Source: an uncultured Prevotella sp.
GTDB lineage: Bacteria; Bacteroidota; Bacteroidia; Bacteroidales; Bacteroidaceae
Assembly (NCBI GenBank): GCA_905373605.1
Contig: CAJPTO010000192.1
Span: 1-6,073 of the forward strand
DNA length: 6,073 nt
Reading direction: 5' to 3'
Position numbers and translations under genes: made by a program. The notes below the pieces were generated by a model, which saw only the letters and a list, made by a program, of their open reading frames with translations, made no database searches and had not been told where the DNA came from. Of this stretch, positions 1 through 5,936 are shown in pieces (positions within the stretch are counted from its first letter, which is position 1; the number at the start of each line of letters is the position of its first letter).

Positions 1-546
1 GCGGCTGATGTGGGACTTGGCGTGGCCTTCGAACTGGACACGCGCGACGTGATGACCGCACCACATCGCGGACTTTACATCGCCTTTACACAAATGGCGC
101 GCCAACAACTCATGAACAGTCGCCGACCTTTCTTCACCACGCAGTTCACCCTTAACGCCTATCGGCCCCTTTGGCGCGGCGCAACGCTGGCCGCACAAAC
201 GCTTGGCGTGCTGCAATGGGGCTCTGTTACGTGGAACAGCATGGCCTTAACGGGCGACTCCCACTCGATGCGCGGATACTATTTGGGCCGCTATCGCGAC
301 ATCAACAAGCTGGAAGCGCAAGCCGAACTGCGCCAACACATCTACCGCCGCAACGGAATGGTGGCATGGATTGGCGGTGCAACGGTGTTCCCGCGCTTCT
401 CTGCCATGCGCATTAACCACATCCTGCCAAGTTGGGGTGTGGGTTATCGATGGGAATTTAAGAAGAACATCAACCTCAGGCTCGACTACGGATGGGGCAA
501 AAGCGGCCAGTCGGGATTTATATTCAATGTCAATGAAGCGTTTTAA
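1..546 (+). CDS. BamA/TamA-family (Omp85) outer-membrane beta-barrel protein, C-terminal part
   Basis: The reading frame is open from base 1 and ends in TAA at 544-546, so the N-terminal POTRA part lies outside the window. A GTG at 10 is only an internal codon. The visible 181 residues look like the last part of a 16-strand barrel: alternating hydrophobic and polar strands, many aromatic residues (for example YRWEF, LRLDYGWGKSG), and a C-terminal Phe (NVNEAF) typical of proteins recognised by the BAM machinery. The segment SMRGYYLGRYRD resembles the conserved loop-6 (V/I)RG(F/Y) motif of Omp85 proteins. Family members insert or translocate proteins or lipids at the outer membrane. In Bacteroidota many such proteins annotated 'BamA/TamA family' are paralogues with unknown cargo, so I do not assign bamA. 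The 3' end overlaps the next gene, suggesting cotranscription. Family confidence is good; specific role is unknown. Confidence 0.85.
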   Translation, partial: AADVGLGVAFELDTRDVMTAPHRGLYIAFTQMARQQLMNSRRPFFTTQFTLNAYRPLWRGATLAAQTLGVLQWGSVTWNSMALTGDSHSMRGYYLGRYRDINKLEAQAELRQHIYRRNGMVAWIGGATVFPRFSAMRINHILPSWGVGYRWEFKKNINLRLDYGWGKSGQSGFIFNVNEAF

Positions 547-2263
547 GCAAATTCTTCGCGGTGCCATGTCGCCGCAAGCGGTTTTCTCCTTGGGTTTCTT
601 GGTCTTGGCTTTGCCCAACATCTGCTTGGCCTACACCGAGCCGCAGCCGTGGCATTTTCGCCTGTCCGCCCTGCTTTTGCCCCTCGCCGCCTACGCCCTG
701 TTGCTCACCTTGTGGCGCAAGCCCGGCCGAACGCTGTGGTGGCTCTTCCCCTTGGTGTTCCTTTCAGCCTTTCAGATGGTGCTGCTTTACCTCTACGGCC
801 ACTCGGTTATCGCTGTAGACATGTTCCTAAACCTCGTCACCACCAACCCTAGCGAGGCTGGCGAACTGCTCAACAACCTGCTTCCCGGCCTCGTTTTCGT
901 CGTCGTGGTCTATGTCCCCACGCTCGTTTTCTCGGCCATCTCCGCCGTTCGCGGCGCGCGTTTGTCGGCACCTTTCGCCCACCGCGTGCGCCTTTGTGCA
1001 AGCGTTATGGGCGTTGTCGGCTTGCTTTTCTCGGCCATTGCCCTTGCCAATGGCTTTCGTCCGTCGTTGCATCTCTACCCCGTCAACGTGTTCGAAAACA
1101 TCCGTTTGGCCGTTGTTCGCACGCAAGGGGCGGCACATTATGCCGAAACCTCGGCACAATTCCGCTTCAATGCCACGCCTACGCACGAAGCTTCTCAGCG
1201 CGAAGTGTATGTCCTTGTGATTGGCGAGACGGCTCGCGCACCCCAATTCGCCCTTTATGGCTATCCGCGCAACACCACACCGCGACTCTCCGCACTGCCT
1301 TCGCTCTACGCATTCACGCATGCTTTGAGCCAATCCAACACCACCCACAAGAGCGTTCCCATGCTGCTCTCGCCCGTGTCTGCTGCCGATTACGACAGCA
1401 TCTACACGCGCAAGGGGCTACTTGCGGCCTTTCGCGAGGCGGGTTTCCACACCGTTTTCCTCTCCAACCAATTGCCCAACCACTCGTTCATCGACTTCTT
1501 TGGCCAACAAGCCAATGAATGGCAGTTCATAAAAACAGGGAAACCCGGTGCTTACGATGGCTACGACCAACGCCTGTTGCCACTGGTAGACAGCGTGTTG
1601 GCCTGCAAAAGGCAGAAGCAACTCATCGTGTTGCACACCTACGGCTCGCATTTCGAATACCGAAAGCGTTATCCGCACAGTGAAGCAGCATTCTTTCCCG
1701 ACGACGCCAGCGACGCTAAGCCGCAAAATCGCGCTGAACTGGTGAACGCTTACGACAACACCATCCTGCAAACCGACCGGCTTCTGGCTGCACTCATCGC
1801 CCATGTCGACAGCATAGGCGCAGCTTCGGCCCTGCTATACACCAGCGATCACGGCGAAAACATCTTCGACGATCGCCGCAACCTCTTTCTCCATGCCTCG
1901 CCCGTGCCCAGCTATTACGAGCTGCATGTGCCACTCTTGGTGTGGCTTTCGCCGCAATATACCCAGCAACATCCCCTTGCCGCCACCGCCTTGCGCGCCA
2001 ACTTGCATCGCCCCGTGGCCACAAGCGTGAGCGTTTTCCACACCCTTGCCCACCTTGCCGGCTTGCGTTCGCCGTGGATAAAGCCCCAACTCTCGGTGGC
2101 ATCGCCCCATTATCAGCCCCAACCCTGGCTCTATCTCGACGATCATAACCGCGCCGTGCCGCTTCGGCAGATGCTCCGTTCGCCCTTAGATGTAGAGAAG
2201 TTGAGGCAGAAAGGATTTGAATTGAGCTTAAATAACAAAGAAACGCATAAACTCGTAAACTAA
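533..2263 (+). CDS. EptA/MCR-type phosphoethanolamine transferase (inner membrane, sulfatase fold)
   Basis: This 576-residue protein probably moves phosphoethanolamine from phosphatidylethanolamine to a periplasmic acceptor such as lipid A or LPS core. Five membrane segments are visible (about residues 16-34, 43-61, 68-88, 114-138, 152-174), followed by a periplasmic alkaline-phosphatase/sulfatase domain. Catalytic motifs are in order: VLVIGETARA with metal ligand Glu232; SNTTHKSVPM with Thr271 aligned to the phosphorylated Thr of MCR-1/EptA; HTYGSH with His373; TSDHGEN with Asp439 and His440; FLHASP with His454. The inter-helix segment VDMFLN..T..SEAGELL (about 95-112) also matches EptA. Length is slightly above the usual 540-550. 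The start is ATG 533 (an ATG at 527 is equally possible); either overlaps the upstream stop, so translation is probably coupled. The frame stays open further upstream inside the barrel gene, but that stretch is not protein-like. The periplasmic domain has only one Cys (in LACKRQK), so the disulfides of MCR/EptA are absent. Acceptor identity is inferred, not shown. Confidence 0.9.
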   Translation: MKRFKQILRGAMSPQAVFSLGFLVLALPNICLAYTEPQPWHFRLSALLLPLAAYALLLTLWRKPGRTLWWLFPLVFLSAFQMVLLYLYGHSVIAVDMFLNLVTTNPSEAGELLNNLLPGLVFVVVVYVPTLVFSAISAVRGARLSAPFAHRVRLCASVMGVVGLLFSAIALANGFRPSLHLYPVNVFENIRLAVVRTQGAAHYAETSAQFRFNATPTHEASQREVYVLVIGETARAPQFALYGYPRNTTPRLSALPSLYAFTHALSQSNTTHKSVPMLLSPVSAADYDSIYTRKGLLAAFREAGFHTVFLSNQLPNHSFIDFFGQQANEWQFIKTGKPGAYDGYDQRLLPLVDSVLACKRQKQLIVLHTYGSHFEYRKRYPHSEAAFFPDDASDAKPQNRAELVNAYDNTILQTDRLLAALIAHVDSIGAASALLYTSDHGENIFDDRRNLFLHASPVPSYYELHVPLLVWLSPQYTQQHPLAATALRANLHRPVATSVSVFHTLAHLAGLRSPWIKPQLSVASPHYQPQPWLYLDDHNRAVPLRQMLRSPLDVEKLRQKGFELSLNNKETHKLVN

Positions 2264-2334
2264 AGAACTCATCCTCGCACATATTCTAAAGCCACTCTTC
2301 CGCGGCAAATCCCACCGCTTCTTGAGTGTCCATG

Positions 2335-2366
2335 CATCCCCAAGCAACCTTTCTTGCTTGGGGATG
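2335..2366 (+). terminator. Probable terminator hairpin after the phosphoethanolamine transferase gene
   Basis: A perfect 13-bp inverted repeat (CATCCCCAAGCAA at 2335-2347, its complement at 2354-2366) encloses a 6-base loop, CCTTTC. It lies 72 bases after the stop at 2263 and is followed by GTTTGTACGTT, a poor U-tract. It sits between two convergent genes, so it may stop transcription from both sides, but the minus-strand flank has no T-run. The stem is certain from sequence; terminator function is inferred. Confidence 0.55.
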
Positions 2367-2425
2367 TTTGTACGTTATGTGTGGTTTTGATAGAAAATAA
2401 GTTAGGCGCGACACCTAGACAAGGG

Positions 2426-2442
2426 TCTTGTGCACCACAAGA
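2426..2442. other. Short hairpin just past the toxin gene stop
   Basis: TCTTGTG at 2426-2432 pairs perfectly with CACAAGA at 2436-2442 around a CAC loop. It begins 16 bases downstream of the minus-strand toxin stop (2459-2461). No T-run follows on that strand, so it is a weak candidate for mRNA 3'-end stabilisation or termination and could be chance. Confidence 0.25.
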
Positions 2443-2458
2443 TGCAGCCTAAAACAGC

Positions 2459-3567
2459 TTACTTTTCAGGAACAAACCGCTCTTCGGTGTCGCAAGCTCG
2501 CACTTCTACCTCGCGGTTGTCGCGCAAGGTGCGAACGCGATATGAGATAGGAACGGCCGCTTCGATAAGCGACTTGGCCGACGGCATCTCCAAGAACTTC
2601 ACAAACGAGTCGTAGTCTTTCACGTTGCGTGCGGCGTTCAATGGGCCACCAGCAACAAGTATCCTTATCTTTTGCTCCCTAAACAGGCTCTTACACTTCT
2701 CTGCAAGCTGCATGTTCACCTCTCCGCCAAACTTGGCAAAGGCCAACGACACGCCAGCCTCAATGGATTTAGACGTTGTTTCGACATCTTCGGTGGTCTC
2801 TACCAGCAGGTGCAACACGCGTCCATAGTCCACATTGCTCACATATACCGGCTCATACGCGCCCAGTTCTCCGAACTTTCCCCATGAGTCGGGGTTCTTT
2901 GCGTCTACCGAAATGCTGAAAAATTGCTGCCTAACTTTGATGAGCACATACTTTGTTTTGTGCGATTTGGCCTTGCTGTACTCGTAGTTGAAGTTGGCCT
3001 TGATGATACCTTTCAGCACGTTTGCCTTTACATGTATGCCGAAAGTCTTTTCAAAACTCTCCTCGGTGTTCACCTCATCGCTCTGATAGGTGATGTAAGC
3101 AGGCGCATTCTCGTAGTTTATCTTGCCCAGCTTGGGATAAAGCAGCTTGTTGATAGATGCCCTAACCTTGCTCAATACGGGCAGCGTGTTGTCTGAAGCG
3201 TTAAGACTTTCTCCCAAAAGCGTGGCCGAGATGTTTATTTCTTGTGGGTCTGTGATGGGCACTGGCGAATAATCACTCTCCATAAAGTGGTCACCGCGCA
3301 GCACACATCCCGGGTAAATCACCTCCGAGAGGTCGGCATTCACCATCTGCACGGGTGCCAATGTCATCTGCTTACGCACAATCTGCCGCAGTTCTTTCTT
3401 GTCTCCAATGATGTATCCTGTTGGCTCGGAAGAGATAACCTCTTCTGAAATGGCATTAAACTGTACGGGCTTAAGGTTCTTAAACGCCTTGGGCCATCAT
3501 CTTTTGAGCATCCCACGAATGCCTAGGTCGCTACTAGCGACGTGGCGATAAAATAATTTGTTCTCAT
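2459..3567 (-). pseudogene. Broken gene for a short-type cholesterol-dependent-cytolysin-like (CDCL) pore-forming lipoprotein
   Basis: The body (residue 1 = GTG at 3379) matches thiol-activated cytolysins in order: VIYPGCVL (20-27, like RTYPGAL), a TMH1-like stretch FGIHVKANVLKGIIKANFNY (113-132), QQFFSISVDAKNP (151-163), VYVSNVDYGRVLHLLVETT (178-196, the family's VSNVAYGR..LETT core), ILVAGG (240-245), and PISYRVRTLRDN (277-288). It then ends in ERFVPEK where CDCs enter domain 4, so the undecapeptide is absent; this matches 'short' CDCL subunits. The original start is ATG 3567-3565, sharing a base with the upstream stop. It reads MRTNYFIATSLVAT, TAG (3525-3523), then AFVGCSKDDGP, a type II signal with lipobox Cys at 3510-3508. 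A one-base loss near CCC 3493-3491 then shifts frame into KAFKNLKPVQFN. Repaired length is 369 residues. Known CDCLs pair a short and a long subunit in pores that kill related bacteria. As written no full product can be made. Family call is strong; the breakage is read directly. Confidence 0.85.
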
Positions 3568-4543
3568 TATTCTGAAGATCTTTGGTTCATACTAATATTG
3601 TAATACGTGATTCTTATCGGGGTATGTCCTAATTCACTAATCCGAAGTGTCACCGAGGTTATAGTTCTATTGTCAACATTAGGTGCTGCTCCTTCCCTTG
3701 GTTCGTCTGAGTAGAATAATACAGGCCGTCCTTCAATGAATTTACCAGGATAATTTTGACCATTATAATCTACAGTGAATGTTATCTCCCTATTCTCTTT
3801 TTGCGTTAAGTACTTATCTGTTGACTCATCACCATCATTTATTTGGAAGTAAAAGTTATTGTGGCTCTTGGAATGTTTAAATAGACCTTTCCCTTCATCT
3901 TGATGGTCGACCCACCATCCCTCTATCTTTGCACAATTAAAGTTAATTTGAATATTTGCAGCACTAGCTGTTTCCATACCTTTCTTCTTTTTTGTACATA
4001 TTGGGTTTAATTGGAACGTGCCTGCCACTAGCGGTCTAACAAGCAGAACATACTTGGTGTTAGGCAGAATTGGCGTGCCGGCCTCCTTAACTTTTGCTTC
4101 AAGCATAATCTTATTTCGTTTTGGAGCAGCAGTTTTAGGATCTTTGTATGCCTTATAATTTGCTTCGTTCAAAAGCCACGCTTCATAATCCTTTCCTAAT
4201 CGTTCATGACGACCATTGGCAGCACTGTTGGGATCGAACTTATAATCAAACTCTTTAGCGTCACCGGTTCCTGTCACTTCAAGGTCATAGCGCACAAATT
4301 CACCTACTAGAATGTTATAAAGGTCGTGTTTTGGGTCGTCAATAAAGTTTTCTTTGATGACTGCTTTAATGCCATTTTCACCATCCTCATTGCTTTCCCC
4401 CCATTCGGGTCATCATTGTTTCCACAAGCCGCAAGGCTCATCACTATGGCACAAGCAGCGATTTTCGCTACAACGCCTACTTTTAACTTTAAGGTTGGCC
4501 ACCCCATTAGAAGGGTAGACCCTGGTTGTTTCTTTGTTGGCAT
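3567..4543 (-). pseudogene. Frameshifted unrecognised lipoprotein, candidate immunity or accessory protein of the CDCL toxin
   Basis: The first segment from ATG 4543 gives a type II signal peptide, KVGVVAKIAACAIVMSLAAC, with lipobox Cys at 4426-4424 followed by GNNDDPNGG, a usual Bacteroidota lipoprotein start. ATG 4507 would give a more normal 27-residue signal. This frame runs into a stop at 4307-4309. The rest is in another frame to TAA 3569-3567, readable as NEDGENGIKAVIKENF, then DDPKHDLYNILVGEFVRYDL and onward. The switch lies at a run of six G (plus-strand C at 4397-4402); a seventh G joins the frames as DPNGGESNEDGENG and yields 325 residues. The mature part is hydrophilic, with strand-like stretches (KYVLLVRPLVAGTFQLNP, REITFTVDYNGQNYPGKF, TITSVTLRISELGHTPIRIT) and a basic KKKKG. 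I do not recognise the family. It lies directly upstream of, and overlaps by one base, a CDCL toxin gene; producers of CDCLs are protected by a surface lipoprotein, so immunity is a reasonable but unproven guess. Confidence 0.75.
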
Positions 4544-4589
4544 GCTATTAAATGTGTTATGTTAGACATGTATTTAAAATTTATAACTG

Positions 4590-4597
4590 CAAAGTTA
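4590..4597 (-). promoter_or_regulatory. Bacteroidota -7-like promoter element for the lipoprotein/toxin unit
   Basis: On the minus strand the bases read TAACTTTG, an exact match to the Bacteroidota -7 consensus TAnnTTTG, followed by CAG. It lies about 47 bases upstream of ATG 4543, a normal leader length. No clear TTTG -33 element is seen 19-21 bases further upstream; that stretch is AT-rich. There is no obvious Shine-Dalgarno before ATG 4543, as expected in this phylum. Confidence 0.5.
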
Positions 4598-5328
4598 CGT
4601 CATATTTCTTTACGTTTATTTTTTGTGGTATGTTTTTGAAGATGTTGTGTCAAGTTTAACCATTGTAAAATAATCCTTTTATTTGTATGTGAAATAGTAT
4701 ATTGTTAATCATTTGTATTTTAGATATTTATATTTCTAAGTACGGCTACTTTTCCACTGAAAGTTGTGCAAAGAATTCCTTTCTCTGATAATGGGTTTGG
4801 AATGAGTTTGCTGATTTTCTGGGTGGTAAAGTAATTTTACATAACTGGTGCGGTTGTTTTATTGCAGTTACTCTTTAGCATCCTAAAACTTACTCGTGTA
4901 ATATCTACAGCAACCTTAATCTATGAAAATGTCTTTACTTTTTCTTTCTTCCTCTTTAAGGCCCATATCCGCCTTGTTGCATCGACAAATGGTGTCATAA
5001 TTACAAATCATATTGTATCTTTGTCCAATGCATCGTACATGAGAGGGTTCTTTCCTTGCTTTAGCATCATAGAGAATAAACGCCTCTTTGTTTACGGGGA
5101 TTTTAAAAGTCAAGACGACTTCTATGTGTCTGGCAGTATCATATCTTCCAAAAAGTAAAGTTTTCGGCATGTTTTTTAACATTATAGCTGCCCTTGCGCG
5201 CCGTAAATTACCCATCGGCTGCAAATAATCGATTCTCGCATGGGGTTGCTGCAGGGAAGAAAGGTGCAAGTAGCGGCATCTGTCACGCCATTTTGAGGCT
5301 TTTAGCCCCTATTTTGGGCAAGAAACGT
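4598..5328. other. AT-rich stretch without a convincing gene
   Basis: This stretch upstream of the lipoprotein promoter is strongly AT-rich to about 5160 and more mixed after that. Overlapping open frames exist on both strands between 4862 and 5269, but none has a recognisable domain. I see no tRNA, rRNA, insertion sequence ends or CRISPR array. The part from 4598 to 4860 holds nothing I can name. Confidence 0.5.
4916..5182 (-). CDS. Doubtful small hypothetical protein or gene remnant
   Basis: From ATG 5182-5180 this frame encodes 88 residues, beginning MLKNMPKTLLFGRYD, containing KIPVNKEAFILYDAKARKEP and CNYDTICRCNKADMG, and ending in a charged tail (EEERKSKDIFID). Composition is Lys/Glu-rich and soluble-looking. 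The opposite strand has a competing 98-residue frame at 4862-5158, richer in Phe and Ser, which looks more like a shadow. No domain, signal peptide, ribosome site or good promoter supports either. It could be a decayed gene: a second minus-strand frame over part of the same bases also reads smoothly (MLKQGKNPLMYDALDKDT). Confidence 0.2.
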   Translation of the reverse strand: MLKNMPKTLLFGRYDTARHIEVVLTFKIPVNKEAFILYDAKARKEPSHVRCIGQRYNMICNYDTICRCNKADMGLKEEERKSKDIFID

Positions 5329-5347
5329 GCTAAGTGGTACACTTAGC
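5329..5347. repeat. Perfect 8-bp inverted repeat at the head of the hairpin cluster
   Basis: GCTAAGTG (5329-5336) pairs with CACTTAGC (5340-5347) around GTA. The right arm is also the first 8 bases of the 30-base repeat that follows and recurs at 5384-5391, so this arm can pair with either copy. Confidence 0.6.
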
Positions 5348-5369
5348 CTTGCTTTTTGCATGAAAAAGC
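5340..5369. repeat. 30-base hairpin repeat, copy 1
   Basis: The unit starts CACTTAGCC, then T, then TGCTTTTTGCATGAAAAAGC. It carries an inner perfect stem TTGCTTTTT/AAAAAGCAA (5349-5357 with 5363-5371) around the loop GCATG. Copy 2 begins 44 bases later and differs at one base of 30. Confidence 0.75.
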
Positions 5370-5383
5370 AATGCAATATGCGG

Positions 5384-5424
5384 CACTTAGCCATGCTTTT
5401 TGCATGAAAAAGCTGAGCTAAATG
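5384..5424. repeat. 30-base hairpin repeat, copy 2, within a 41-base two-part stem-loop
   Basis: Bases 5384-5413 repeat copy 1 with A for T at the tenth base. The inner stem GCTTTTT/AAAAAGC (5395-5401 with 5407-5413) is backed by an outer stem CACTTAGC/GCTAAATG (5384-5391 with 5417-5424) with one mismatch and a 3x3 internal loop. The outer pairing across the inner stem suggests folding of a transcript or a cruciform rather than simple duplication. Confidence 0.7.
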
Positions 5425-5435
5425 CAGCAAAATGC
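5416..5435 (+). repeat. 20-base dispersed repeat, copy 1
   Basis: The bases AGCTAAATG, CA, GCAAAATGC recur at 5557-5576 with only the middle two bases changed. The left end overlaps the closing arm of the 41-base stem-loop. Function unknown. Confidence 0.45.
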
Positions 5436-5936
5436 TGGGTGATGAATGGAAAAGGCATTGTTTCGGGCGGACAAAGAGGCGTTGAAAACCATGAAATAGG
5501 TGGGATAATGGGCAAAAACGCCGATCAAAAAACGCATGATGGCGACAATCTAGCGAAGCTAAATGATGCAAAATGCCCCATTCCGCCCCGTTTTTTACTG
5601 AAAGGGCGTCTGGAAAACAAGAAAAAGTAGGCTTTTTGCTGGTTTAAAGGCCTTGAAAAATGCTAGAATGGTGCGTGGGAAAATGTTGTTTTGTCAATGA
5701 ATGAGAATAAAATTGGGGTGTCGACGAAATGCAATTGCAAGGTAATTGGTGCATGCTTTGTCCACAATGTGTCTCATTTCTCATCCATCCTACGACTTGC
5801 CGCCGGCATGTTTGCCGCGTGTTGTTTTTATAAGTGCTATTTCCCCGAACCATTTATGTTTGAACATAATGAGGTGTGGTGTGCAAGGCAATGAAAATGG
5901 CACCACAAGACGACGCCTTAATCGACTTATTTCTCC
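5436..5936. other. Non-coding stretch between repeat clusters
   Basis: Apart from the second 20-base repeat I see no supported feature here. Open frames up to about 80 codons occur on both strands but overlap each other, lack recognisable motifs, and some run into the tandem repeat. No tRNA or insertion-sequence structure is visible. Confidence 0.5.
5557..5576 (+). repeat. 20-base dispersed repeat, copy 2
   Basis: This matches 5416-5435 at 18 of 20 bases (AT in place of CA in the middle). It lies in the non-coding stretch between the hairpin cluster and the tandem repeat. Confidence 0.45.

Noticed and set aside
827..1348. Long minus-strand frame opposite the phosphoethanolamine transferase
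   Set aside because: It lies wholly within a well-supported gene; GC-rich coding DNA often leaves such shadow frames open.
2459..3379. Toxin gene taken as a 306-residue CDS starting at GTG 3379
   Set aside because: The frame continues upstream in the same protein-like style to 3496, and a proper lipoprotein start overlapping the previous stop exists at 3567 in a shifted frame. GTG 3379 is internal.
3527..3541. Perfect 6-bp hairpin (GTCGCT/AGCGAC) as a terminator or recombination site between the lipoprotein and toxin genes
   Set aside because: It lies inside the toxin's signal-peptide codons (TSLVA), has no T-run, and is short enough to be chance.
4512..4523. AGGGT-AG-ACCCT small inverted repeat between the two possible lipoprotein starts
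   Set aside because: Five base pairs with a two-base loop is too small to support a regulatory call.
5016..5023. TATCTTTG as a plus-strand -7 promoter element
   Set aside because: It matches TAnnTTTG, but no -33 element lies at the right distance and no gene follows on that strand.
5302..5571. Minus-strand 89-codon frame across the hairpin repeats
   Set aside because: It is His/Phe/Leu-rich, runs through both repeat copies, and has no domain or start signals.
5758..5766. TTGTCCACA as a DnaA box, hinting at an origin with the nearby tandem repeats
   Set aside because: It is a single site with one mismatch to TTATNCACA, without a cluster or a replication gene nearby.
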